Part shown: positions 6,010 through 14,071 of the stretch, in pieces
How positions within the stretch are numbered: the stretch's first letter is position 1
Layout of the letters: every line of letters begins with the position of its first letter
Assembly: GCA_012974295.1 (NCBI GenBank)
Contig: JAAXQM010000174.1
Coordinates: forward strand, 1-14,739
DNA length: 14,739 nt
Direction: 5' to 3'
Source of the DNA: Dehalococcoidales bacterium
GTDB lineage: Bacteria; Chloroflexota; Dehalococcoidia; E44-bin15
Made by a program: the position numbers and the translations under genes
Notes under the pieces: generated by a model
Databases searched by the model: none
What the model was told of the DNA's origin: nothing
The model's input: only the letters and a program-made list of their open reading frames with translations

Positions 6010-6918
6010 CTATTCTGCCTTCTTTACCCTGTGGCCTCCGAACTGTTGACGAAGGGCAGCTAGTAGCTTGGCACCATAGGGCTGCTCCTGACGCGATCGA
6101 AATCTTGCCTGGAGCGAGAGCGCCATAACCGGTGCGGGCACGGCCAGATCTATGGACTCCTGCACTGTCCACCGGCCTTCACCGGAATCCTCGACGTAGG
6201 GTTGTATGCTTTCCAGTTTCGGATCTTCCTTTAACGCAGCAGCCGCCAGGTCCAGTAGCCAGGAACGCACTACGCTGCCGTATCGCCAGATCTCAGCAAT
6301 CTGAGGTAGATCCAGATTAAACTCCCGCTTTGCCTGCATTAACTCAAAGCCTTCGGCGTAGGCTTGCATTAGCCCGTATTCAATGCCGTTATGAACCATC
6401 TTAACGAAATGGCCGGCACCGCTGGGGCCCACATGGCCATAACCATCCTGAAGCGAAGGTGCCAGTGTCCGGAATATAGGCTCCATACGATGAAATGCCT
6501 CGATGTCACCCCCGACCATGAGGCAGTATCCCTCCTTCAGTCCCCATATACCACCGCTGGTTCCCGCGTCCAGGAAATTAATCCCCTTCTCTAACAGAGC
6601 TGACGCCCGGCGTACGCTGTCCTTGTAATTGGAGTTGCCTCCATCAATGACAACATCACCCTGAGACAGTTCTGCTGCCACAGTATCGATAGTACTCTCG
6701 GTAGGCTCACCTGAAGGAACCATCAGCCAGATAGCGCGGGGTGGAGCAAGTTTTTCGACTAAATTGGTAATAGATACAGACCCTGTTGCTCCTTGCGCCA
6801 CAAGCGCCTCTGTAGCTTCCTTGATTGGATCGTAGACTACGACACGGTGACTACCATCCATCAGGCGCCGCGCCATGTTACTGCCCATACGGCCTAAGCC
6901 GATCATACCTATCTCCAT
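6010..6918 (-). CDS. gnd: 6-phosphogluconate dehydrogenase, decarboxylating (short NAD-type)
   Basis: Oxidatively decarboxylates 6-phosphogluconate to ribulose-5-phosphate. At 302 residues it belongs to the short GndA/YqeC-like group rather than the 470-residue enzymes. Seen are the nucleotide motif GLGRMG (7-12), DGGNSNYKDS (92-101), the DAGTSGGIWGL substrate motif (117-127), and the catalytic KMVHNGIEYGLMQAYAEG (173-190) with Lys173, Asn177 and Glu180. The C-terminus has the RFRSRQEQ...AKLLAALRQQFGGH signature of the short group. The second strand ends YD30 with no following arginine, which favours NAD. The ATG is preceded by AAGGAGG. It sits 32 bp after the HAD gene and 95 bp before the epimerase-like gene. 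The normal source of its substrate, glucose-6-phosphate dehydrogenase, is not in the cluster. Confidence 0.94.
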   Translation of the reverse strand: MEIGMIGLGRMGSNMARRLMDGSHRVVVYDPIKEATEALVAQGATGSVSITNLVEKLAPPRAIWLMVPSGEPTESTIDTVAAELSQGDVVIDGGNSNYKDSVRRASALLEKGINFLDAGTSGGIWGLKEGYCLMVGGDIEAFHRMEPIFRTLAPSLQDGYGHVGPSGAGHFVKMVHNGIEYGLMQAYAEGFELMQAKREFNLDLPQIAEIWRYGSVVRSWLLDLAAAALKEDPKLESIQPYVEDSGEGRWTVQESIDLAVPAPVMALSLQARFRSRQEQPYGAKLLAALRQQFGGHRVKKAE

Positions 6919-6950
6919 TAGTTACCTCCTTTTTTCTCCATTGCTCTATC

Positions 6951-7700
6951 TCAATGATCAGTCAGGTTATGTTCCTCAATACGCTGTCGCACCACCTCAG
7001 CTACCTTCTCCGGTTCGTGGACAATCCAGGCCTCCTTAATTATTTCGCTGGTATGGATACTGGCATTGGTAAAAGGTGTAGCAATGGCAACTACATTCAT
7101 ACCAGCGGACTGTGCAGATTTGATTCCATTCACTGTATCTTCAAGCACCAGACAGTGTTCTGGCGGTACTTCCAGCCTTTGCGCTGCCAGGAGATAAATC
7201 TCCGGGTCGGGCTTGCCCCTGGTAACGTCCTCGGCAGTAAGAATCACATCAAGTAGCGGTTCGATATCGAGAGAACGTATTACATGCAACACATCCTTGC
7301 GTTTCGACAATGTGGTCAGCGCCGTCAGGCAGGCCGTCTCTTTGGCAACCCGCAACAGGTCAACCGTATACGACCACTGGTTGTCCCGAATTACCTGTGG
7401 GTCACTGACCATCTTGTCGTAAATCTGATAGCGTACTGCCGTTAGCGCCTCCCACGGTTCCGAGACACCATACTGAGACATCAACGACCGTAATTCCTTT
7501 TCCAGCCCGAGCTTATCCATAACATGTCTGGAGGTTACTTCCCGTTGAGCACCAACCACTTCACGGTAGGCCTCGCCGGCCCTTGCATCAGGTTCTGGGA
7601 GATTACGGATTTGCTGTACTGCCAGCGCATAGGCTCTTGCTTTCAGCTTCTCCGTCTGTACCAGGACACCGTCTAAATCAAAAATTATAGCTCTTATCAA
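6951..7700 (-). CDS. HAD-superfamily phosphatase / beta-phosphoglucomutase-like protein
   Basis: A 249-residue HAD hydrolase of the beta-phosphoglucomutase/phosphatase branch. Motif I is FDLDGVLVQTE (7-17) with nucleophile Asp8 and acid/base Asp10. An alpha-helical cap fills about residues 17-95. Motif II is the TTLSKR region (129-134), motif III is GKPDPEIY (162-169) with Lys163, and motif IV is LEDTVNGI (186-193) with Glu187 and Asp188. These enzymes hydrolyse or isomerise small sugar phosphates. Placement between fused transaldolase/isomerase and 6-phosphogluconate dehydrogenase suggests a hexose or pentose phosphate substrate, but the exact one cannot be read from sequence. The start is TTG at 7700, with AGGGG upstream; the nearest upstream ATG in frame is followed at once by a stop, so the TTG is the only reasonable start. 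Confidence 0.88.
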   Translation of the reverse strand: MIRAIIFDLDGVLVQTEKLKARAYALAVQQIRNLPEPDARAGEAYREVVGAQREVTSRHVMDKLGLEKELRSLMSQYGVSEPWEALTAVRYQIYDKMVSDPQVIRDNQWSYTVDLLRVAKETACLTALTTLSKRKDVLHVIRSLDIEPLLDVILTAEDVTRGKPDPEIYLLAAQRLEVPPEHCLVLEDTVNGIKSAQSAGMNVVAIATPFTNASIHTSEIIKEAWIVHEPEKVAEVVRQRIEEHNLTDH

Positions 7701-7738
7701 AGTAACCCCTATCTACATAAGAATCATTGACTTAAACG

Positions 7739-10480
7739 CTAAACCAAGTTGCCAATAAATTCGGATATAGCTGCCACATCGCCCTGCCTTGAATGAACCC
7801 TGATAATATGCTTGCCTAGTGATCGCAATGCCTCAAGGTCTCCTACAGCCTGGGCATCGGCCACCACACCAAAGGTGTATGGTTTGCCCGGGATAGGCAC
7901 GTCCTGTTCATGATCAACAGTGATTTGCAGGAATAGCCCTGTGTCAGGACCCCCCTTGTGAAGCTGGCCTGTCGAGTGTAGGAAACGCGGCCCATAACCA
8001 AGGGTGGTTGCTATGCCATACCGCTCTACCACTTTGCGGCGCAGCTCCATCAGTGCCTTATCCGCACCAGGTGTCTCGTGCATATAAGCCATAATGGCCA
8101 GGTACGTCCCCTTTTCAGCCTTAGTAAGCAGCTCAGCGGCGTATCTGGCAGTTTCTACACTTGGCAGATTACCAGAGGCGGTATACTCCTGCAAAACACG
8201 CTCTGTCGCATCCTTAGCCTGCTGCACATTGGGTTGATTGAAGGGGTGTATATCAAGTATTCTACCGGCTATCGCAGTAGCAAACTCCCAACGATAAAAC
8301 TCGCCACCCATATCATATTTATCGCGCATGTCGAGAATCAACACGGGCTGTCCCGAAGCTCTGAGCCGCTCAACTCCATTATCTATTTCGGAGTTGTCGT
8401 CATCCTGAAGACGTAAGAAGATAAACAACCGGTCATCACCATAATGGGCCGATTCCATCAGTGGTTCCCCAGCCACGGGTATGATCCCCTTGCCATCCTT
8501 GCCCGTGCTCTCAGCAATAAGCTGCTCCACCCATAGACCAAAGCTACTAATGCCCGGGGATGTAATGAGTGTAAGCTTGTCCCGTCCCTTAAGTGCGAGA
8601 GTGCCCATACACGCTCCAAGCCATGCACCGGGGTTGTCGTGAACAGGCACGCAGGAAGCACATGCCTCCCTCATGCTATCTGACCGGTCAAGTAGCGTCA
8701 TGATGTCTATACCTGCAAGTGCCGCTGGAACCAGGCCAAAATACGACAGGACAGAGTATCGTCCACCAATGTCGGACGGATTCAAGAAAATACGTCGGAA
8801 CCCTTCGTCTTCAGCCAGTTTACCAAGCGGAGTCCCCGGGTCGGTGATGGCAACGAAATTCTGTCCCGCTTTCTCCTTTCCAATGGCCACCACGACAAGA
8901 GCTTTAAAGAACTGGAAGAGTGCTAGAGGCTCGGTGGTGTTGCCGGACTTTGAGGACACTATGAACAGGGTCTTTGCCGGGTCGATGGCCTCTTTCACCG
9001 ACCGCACCGAGGCCGGTATCATCGAGTCCAGTACTATGAGTTCAGGATATTCTTTGGCACTGCCAAAGGTCTGCCGAAGCACCTCAGGCCCCAGACTACT
9101 ACCGCCCATGCCAAGTAAAACAACGTAGCGGAAACCAGCATCTTTAACCTCCCGAGCAAAGGATTGAAGAGCAGGTACTTGTTCCGACATCAGATCAGCC
9201 ACACTAAGCCAGCCGAGACGATTTGCAATCTCGGCAGGTTCCGGTCTCCATACAGTGTGATCCTTATGCCACATTCGCCCTACGATGTCATCTCTATCGA
9301 GGCCAACCAGAGCAGCTTCTATATCGCTGATAGAAGTGCCAATACTTACACCTGGATGGACGTGCTCTGCTGCCCGCAATCGGGCCTTTTTTTCCTCGAT
9401 GCCGGCCATAAGCTTCTCAAATGAATCGGCAAACGACTTAACCCCGTCATCAAGCAATTTCGCAGTTACAGACTCCATGCTAATGCCAGCTTCAGCAAGC
9501 TCGGCCAATGCCTGCTCAGATTCAGAAAAACCTAACCCAACAGTATCCGCGGCGTGGCCATGGTCCAGGAATGCCTTTATGGTAACCGGTGGCATAGTGT
9601 TGACTGTATCGGGACCAATGAGGGGCTCCACATACATGACATCACTATAAGCCGGATTTTTCGTGCCAGTGCTTGCCCATAATGGGCGCTGTACTTGAGC
9701 CCCTTTCGCTCTCAGTACCGCAAAACGCTCGCTGCCAAACGTCTGACTAAACGCATGATATGCCAGCTTTGCGTTGGCTACGGCGGCTTTGCCAAGCAGA
9801 TCCCTGAGTTGTTCTTGTCCCTGCCGTATGCGCTCTTCCAACGAAGTATCTACCACTGTGTCTATGCGACTGAGAAAGAATGACGCCACGGAAGCCACTT
9901 TAGTTGCATCGCCACCATTCTTGACCAGATCTTCAATTCCGGCGATGTAGGCTTCCATAACATGTCGGTACATATCTAGAGAGAATATTAGGGTAACGTT
10001 GACATTGATGCCCTCGCCGATGAGATTACGGATGGCCGGTATGCCCTCGAGTGTAGCGGGGACTTTTATCATCACATTCGACGGCCTGCCAAGGGAGACG
10101 AACAAACGTTTTGCTTCTCTTATCGTGCCATCCGTATCGTGAGCCAATACGGGGCTAACCTCCAAAGATGCGTAGCCATGTAATCCGGATGTATGGTCAT
10201 AAATAGGCCGTAGCAGGTTAGTGGCAGATCGAATGTCCTCTACCGCAAGGGTTTCATATATCTCTCCGGTATCCTTATTGGCTTTGGCTAAAGCTAATAT
10301 CGCTTCATCATAGTCAGTACTTCCCACTATGGCCTTCTCGAAAATAGTCGGGTTTGAGGTCACACCACTTATTCCCTGTTCGATGAATTGCTCGAACTCG
10401 CCAGACTTGAGTAACCCACGACGTATATAATCAAGCCAAATTGCTTGCCCGAGCCCTTGTGCTTCCTGAATAGCGTTCAT
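7739..10480 (-). CDS. Bifunctional transaldolase / glucose-6-phosphate isomerase fusion
   Basis: A 913-residue fusion of two pathway enzymes. Residues 1 to about 365 are a transaldolase: GISGVTSNPTIFEKA (36-50) and the Schiff-base Lys139 in MIKVPATLEG. It moves a dihydroxyacetone unit between sugar phosphates. Residues about 400-913 are a phosphoglucose isomerase with two SIS-type subdomains: LLGMGGSSLGPEV (455-467), SSKSGNTTEP (509-518), DIGGRYSVLSYFGL (570-583), and the late LHSTGQLHKGGPDTGLF (834-850) carrying the conserved His and Lys. It interconverts glucose-6-phosphate and fructose-6-phosphate. The same domain order is known from several bacterial phyla. Both halves keep their key residues, so both activities are expected. 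AGGAGG lies upstream of the ATG. It follows rpiB by 23 bp. Confidence 0.95.
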   Translation of the reverse strand: MNAIQEAQGLGQAIWLDYIRRGLLKSGEFEQFIEQGISGVTSNPTIFEKAIVGSTDYDEAILALAKANKDTGEIYETLAVEDIRSATNLLRPIYDHTSGLHGYASLEVSPVLAHDTDGTIREAKRLFVSLGRPSNVMIKVPATLEGIPAIRNLIGEGINVNVTLIFSLDMYRHVMEAYIAGIEDLVKNGGDATKVASVASFFLSRIDTVVDTSLEERIRQGQEQLRDLLGKAAVANAKLAYHAFSQTFGSERFAVLRAKGAQVQRPLWASTGTKNPAYSDVMYVEPLIGPDTVNTMPPVTIKAFLDHGHAADTVGLGFSESEQALAELAEAGISMESVTAKLLDDGVKSFADSFEKLMAGIEEKKARLRAAEHVHPGVSIGTSISDIEAALVGLDRDDIVGRMWHKDHTVWRPEPAEIANRLGWLSVADLMSEQVPALQSFAREVKDAGFRYVVLLGMGGSSLGPEVLRQTFGSAKEYPELIVLDSMIPASVRSVKEAIDPAKTLFIVSSKSGNTTEPLALFQFFKALVVVAIGKEKAGQNFVAITDPGTPLGKLAEDEGFRRIFLNPSDIGGRYSVLSYFGLVPAALAGIDIMTLLDRSDSMREACASCVPVHDNPGAWLGACMGTLALKGRDKLTLITSPGISSFGLWVEQLIAESTGKDGKGIIPVAGEPLMESAHYGDDRLFIFLRLQDDDNSEIDNGVERLRASGQPVLILDMRDKYDMGGEFYRWEFATAIAGRILDIHPFNQPNVQQAKDATERVLQEYTASGNLPSVETARYAAELLTKAEKGTYLAIMAYMHETPGADKALMELRRKVVERYGIATTLGYGPRFLHSTGQLHKGGPDTGLFLQITVDHEQDVPIPGKPYTFGVVADAQAVGDLEALRSLGKHIIRVHSRQGDVAAISEFIGNLV

Positions 10481-10503
10481 TCTCTTTACCCTCCTTTACT
10501 GCC

Positions 10504-10971
10504 CTATCTTTCCGATTGCAGCGCTTGCTGTTCGATAGCCAGGACTTTCTCTAAGCGTCGACGGTGACGCGTCTCACCAGAGAAGTTCACCTTAAGGAAG
10601 GCATCAACCAATTCCCCAGCCAGCTCCGTTCCAACAACACGTGCTCCCAAGCACAGTATATTCATATCGTCATGTTCCACACCTTGATGTGCCGAGTATG
10701 TGTCGTGGCAGAGACATGCACGTGCTCCCCGTACCTTATTGGCAGCGATGCAGGCACCTACACCACTGCCGCAGACTAGTATGCCACGCTGCGCCTGTCC
10801 TGAAGCAACCGCCTGAGCAACTGCTAGCGCAAAATCAGGGTAGTCGTCATCCCGGTCAAATGTACGGGATCCCAGGTCCAACACCTCGAACGTTTCGTGT
10901 AGCCGGGTCACTAACTCATTTTTAAGGGAGAAGCCGCCATGATCGGCACCCAGTGCAACTCTAAGCTTCAT
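10504..10971 (-). CDS. rpiB: Ribose-5-phosphate isomerase B
   Basis: Interconverts ribose-5-phosphate and ribulose-5-phosphate. The 155-residue protein has the RpiB/LacAB fold signatures: LGADHGGF (7-14), DYPDFA (43-48), GILVCGSGVGACIAANK (63-79) with catalytic Cys67, and EHDDMNILCLGARVVG (99-114) with His100 matching His99 of the Escherichia coli enzyme. The C-terminus has the arginine cluster typical of the family (about 135-140). Its ATG overlaps the transketolase stop by one base (TAATG), which indicates translational coupling. The unrelated RpiA type and allose-6-phosphate activity are less likely in this context. Confidence 0.95.
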   Translation of the reverse strand: MKLRVALGADHGGFSLKNELVTRLHETFEVLDLGSRTFDRDDDYPDFALAVAQAVASGQAQRGILVCGSGVGACIAANKVRGARACLCHDTYSAHQGVEHDDMNILCLGARVVGTELAGELVDAFLKVNFSGETRHRRRLEKVLAIEQQALQSER

Positions 10972-12986
10972 TATTCACTCCTGTGCTTAAGTTTCAATGC
11001 CTCGTCCACCACATGCTGGACTGTCAACCCTAGTTTGTCATAGACAATGTTGCCTGGTGCTGACGCGCCGAAGCGAGGGATACCAATTGCAACCCCGTCC
11101 AGACCCACATATCTTTCCCATCCCAGTGGAGTACCTGCCTCAATGGAGATACGCGCCCGAGTTTTGGGTGGCAATACTTCTTTGCGATAATCATCTGGCT
11201 GGGCATCGAATAGTTCCCATGAAGGCATAGAGACGACATGGGCGTTGATACCCTTATCCTGTAGCAGCTTACCTGCTTCCAGTGCGATGTGGACTTCGGA
11301 GCCGGTACCTATAAGGATAATATCTGGAGAGGCCGCTGCTTCCCACAGTATATAACCGCCGCGTTGCACACCGCTGGCTGGAGTCAATTCCGTTCGGTCC
11401 AGGACAGGTAAATTTTGTCGGCTAAGTACAATGGCTGTTGGGCCACAGCGTCGTTCTATGGCTAACTTCCATGCCTCTACTGTCTCGGTGGCATCCGCAG
11501 GCCGGATCGTTACAAGATTGGGCACTTCGCGCAGTCCCATGAGTTGCTCGATGGGTTGATGCGTTGGGCCGTCCTCTCCCATACCGATGGAGTCGTGAGT
11601 AAATATGTAAATCACCCTGATTCCCATTAGAGCAGCTAAACGTACTGGTGGACGCATGTAGTCATAGAAGACAAGGAAAGTCGCAGTATAGGGAATGACA
11701 CCTCCATGCAAGGACATACCGTTGGCTATAGCACCCATAGCGTGCTCACGAACGCCGAAGTGCATGTTGTGGCCACAATATTCTTCGAATCCATAGTTAC
11801 CGTGATCCTTCAAGGTGGTCTTGGTAGATGGAGCCAGGTCTGCTGAACCTCCTGTGAAGGCATGGACCTTCTCCACGATGGTATTCATAACCTTTCCAGA
11901 TGCCTCACGAGTGGCGATAGGTTTCTCTGTGGTCTTGAACAGGTCGGTAAGGTCTTGGTCCCATCCCTCCTGTAGGTCCCCGGACAGGTCCTCCTCAAGC
12001 TGCCGCACCTCGCTTGGGTACACTTTTCGGTATGCCTCCAGCTTAGATTCCCATTCTTGCTGCTGTCGGTTACCTCGCTCTTTAGCCTGGGAAAAATGAG
12101 TGAGTACTTCGGGTGGTACGGTGAAAGGTTTATCGTAAGTCCAGCCCAGATTATCTTTTGTGAGCTTTACTTCGGCCTCGCCCAGAGGTTCACCATGAGC
12201 TGATGCAGTTCCCGCCTTATTGGGGCTTCCGTAGCCGATAATAGTCCGGCAGATTACTAAGCTGGGGCGACCTATTTCAGCCTGGGACAACCTGATAGCC
12301 TGATCCACACTACCCATATCCATGCCATCAATTGGGCCGATGACATGCCAGCCGTAGGCCTGGAAGCGCTGGGCTACGTTTTCAGCAAAGGCGATATCAG
12401 TGTTGCCTTCAATGGAAATATCGTTGTCGTCGTACAGATAGATAAGCTTGCCCAGGCGAAGTGTCCCTGCCAAAGAAGCGGCCTCTGAAGCGACACCCTC
12501 CTGGAGGTCCCCGTCTGAAACAATGGCATATGTAAAGTGATTTATTATTTCATATCCCGGGCGATTGTAGTGCTCCCCCAGCCACTTCTCGGCTATGGCC
12601 ATACCCACACCGTTAGCGAACCCCTGCCCCAACGGCCCAGTAGTGGTCTCCACACCGGGGACAATCCCATACTCCGGGTGACCGGGTGTTTTGCTGCCCC
12701 ACTGTCGGAATCGCTTGATCTCATCTAGAGGCAAGTCATAACCAGTGAGATGCAATAAAGAATAGAGCAGGGCCGAAGCGTGTCCTGCTGACAGAATAAA
12801 GCGGTCTCGGTCCGGCCATTTGGGATCGCCGGGGTTGTGTTTAAGGAAGCGGTCCCATAGCACGTAAGCCATCGGGGCGGCTCCCATCGGTGTCCCCGGG
12901 TGGCCTGAGTTCGCCTGCTGTACCATGTCCACTGCCAGAAAGCGAATGGTGTTTATACAAAGTTCCTCAAATGTTGATGTGCTCAT
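10971..12986 (-). CDS. tkt: Transketolase
   Basis: Thiamine-diphosphate enzyme that transfers two-carbon units between sugar phosphates, linking the pentose phosphate pathway to glycolysis. From the ATG at 12986 it has 671 residues, normal for the single-chain bacterial form. Visible are NSGHPGTPMG (26-35) with His29, FILSAGHAS (63-71), PGHPEYG (101-107), the diphosphate/magnesium motif SDGDLQEG (157-164) continuing to the YDDNDISIEG stretch (185-194), SAHGEPLG (262-269), and HFGVREHAMG (409-418) with the catalytic Glu414. An ATG at 13007 overlaps the kinase stop, but GAGGAGG is placed five bases before 12986, so I chose the shorter form. It follows the ROK kinase and is coupled to rpiB. Confidence 0.96.
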   Translation of the reverse strand: MSTSTFEELCINTIRFLAVDMVQQANSGHPGTPMGAAPMAYVLWDRFLKHNPGDPKWPDRDRFILSAGHASALLYSLLHLTGYDLPLDEIKRFRQWGSKTPGHPEYGIVPGVETTTGPLGQGFANGVGMAIAEKWLGEHYNRPGYEIINHFTYAIVSDGDLQEGVASEAASLAGTLRLGKLIYLYDDNDISIEGNTDIAFAENVAQRFQAYGWHVIGPIDGMDMGSVDQAIRLSQAEIGRPSLVICRTIIGYGSPNKAGTASAHGEPLGEAEVKLTKDNLGWTYDKPFTVPPEVLTHFSQAKERGNRQQQEWESKLEAYRKVYPSEVRQLEEDLSGDLQEGWDQDLTDLFKTTEKPIATREASGKVMNTIVEKVHAFTGGSADLAPSTKTTLKDHGNYGFEEYCGHNMHFGVREHAMGAIANGMSLHGGVIPYTATFLVFYDYMRPPVRLAALMGIRVIYIFTHDSIGMGEDGPTHQPIEQLMGLREVPNLVTIRPADATETVEAWKLAIERRCGPTAIVLSRQNLPVLDRTELTPASGVQRGGYILWEAAASPDIILIGTGSEVHIALEAGKLLQDKGINAHVVSMPSWELFDAQPDDYRKEVLPPKTRARISIEAGTPLGWERYVGLDGVAIGIPRFGASAPGNIVYDKLGLTVQHVVDEALKLKHRSE

Positions 12987-12991
12987 GTTCG

Positions 12992-12998
12992 CCTCCTC
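12992..12998 (-). promoter_or_regulatory. Ribosome binding site that sets the transketolase start
   Basis: GAGGAGG on the minus strand, five bases before the ATG at 12986 and inside the possible 21-base extension from 13007. It supports the downstream start. Confidence 0.75.
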
Positions 12999-13003
12999 AT
13001 TTC

Positions 13004-13987
13004 TCATTGAGTTTGCTGAAGCCTATGACGCGCTAGCGCGGCTGCTCCAATAACCCCGGCCTTATTACCCAAGGCTGCTGTAACGATGCGCAGACCTTCT
13101 AATGCTGCCTCCAGGGCGTTGATACGAACTGCACGCTCAACCATAGGAAGATACATCGGTGAGCCCTGTATGACACCACCCCCGAGTACGAGCAAACAGG
13201 GGTTAAAGGCGTTAACGATTCCCACTACACCGGCAGCCAGGAAGTGTGCTGTCTCTTCCACTATGCGTTGAGCTACAGGATCTCCATTATCATAGGCTTC
13301 GGTGACTGTGGCGGCAGTGATTCGCTCAATGCTGCCGGCCAATGTAATAAGTGGCTGACCTGCTTTGAGATCAATTCGTACCGCCTCTCGCGCACGCTCC
13401 GCGATTGCCCAGCCACCGGCATATGCCTCCAGGCAACCCCGGTTGCGGCAGTGACACTGTCGCCCGTCGGTCATTATTGTCAAATGTCCAAGCTCACCCG
13501 CTGAATTGTTACAACCTTCCAGTAACTTGCCGCCGCTAACGATACCTCCACCAACACCTGTGCCGACGAAGAGGCATATCAGGTCATCAACACCTTGTCC
13601 CGCACCATAGAGCCACTCGCCGTATGTAGCAGCCCGCACATCGTTGGTAACCTCAACCGGTAGTACTAACGCCTCTTCAAGCATGTCCCCAAGAGGAACG
13701 TTGCGCCAGCCCAGATTCGGCGCGAATCGCACTATGCCATTGTATTTTTCAATCTGTCCGGCCATTCCGACACCCAGAGCTTGTGCCGATTTACTGGCTT
13801 CGCCAAGACAATTCTTTACACATTCAATGATGTCCCCAATAACGCCATCCGGCCCCCTTTCTGCCTGAGTAGGACGGCGGTGCGATGCAAGGATATGCCC
13901 GGTTGTGTCTACGAGAGACGTCTCTATCTTGGTACCGCCCAGATCTACTCCCAGTGTTAGTGAGTCATTATTGGGTTTCTCCGCCAC
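13004..13987 (-). CDS. ROK-family glucokinase-like sugar kinase
   Basis: A 327-residue ROK protein with no N-terminal helix-turn-helix, so a kinase rather than a repressor. The phosphate loop is DLGGTKIE (15-22). The catalytic base is Asp113 in TNDVRAA. GTGVGGGIV (139-147) follows. The zinc motif runs GELGHLTIMTDGRQCHCRNR (161-180) plus Cys182, with His165, Cys175, Cys177 and Cys182 as ligands, and Glu184 closes it. These are the features of ATP-dependent glucokinases, and the neighbouring glucose-6-phosphate isomerase domain fits glucose as substrate; fructose, mannose or N-acetylated sugars cannot be excluded. The start is GTG at 13987 with GGAGG seven bases upstream. It is the first gene of the likely operon, with a candidate promoter in front. 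Confidence 0.92.
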   Translation of the reverse strand: MAEKPNNDSLTLGVDLGGTKIETSLVDTTGHILASHRRPTQAERGPDGVIGDIIECVKNCLGEASKSAQALGVGMAGQIEKYNGIVRFAPNLGWRNVPLGDMLEEALVLPVEVTNDVRAATYGEWLYGAGQGVDDLICLFVGTGVGGGIVSGGKLLEGCNNSAGELGHLTIMTDGRQCHCRNRGCLEAYAGGWAIAERAREAVRIDLKAGQPLITLAGSIERITAATVTEAYDNGDPVAQRIVEETAHFLAAGVVGIVNAFNPCLLVLGGGVIQGSPMYLPMVERAVRINALEAALEGLRIVTAALGNKAGVIGAAALARHRLQQTQ

Positions 13988-14011
13988 GCTCTAACCTCCA
14001 TGTATAGTACG

Positions 14012-14039
14012 GTTATACTTTTTATACCTGCTATGCCAT
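14012..14039 (-). promoter_or_regulatory. Candidate promoter of the sugar-metabolism operon
   Basis: On the minus strand ATGGCA (14034-14039; four of six to -35) and TATAAC (14012-14017; five of six to -10) are separated by 16 bp. The 84-bp gap upstream of the ROK gene holds several TATA-like hexamers, including TATAAA just upstream, so the exact -10 is uncertain. GTATA and TATAC form a small inverted repeat with a 7-base gap across the putative start region, which could be an operator. Transcription could also read in from the cyclase gene. Confidence 0.35.
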
Positions 14040-14071
14040 CCTTTTGTAGTAGGCACTTGTCTGCAGTCTAT

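Noticed and set aside
8458..9650. Several open frames of 67-151 codons on both strands inside the transaldolase/isomerase gene
   Set aside because: They overlap a conserved coding gene, show no recognisable domains, and are expected by chance in a long gene of this composition.
12987..13007. Transketolase start at the ATG overlapping the kinase stop
   Set aside because: A strong ribosome binding site lies inside this stretch at the correct distance from the ATG at 12986.
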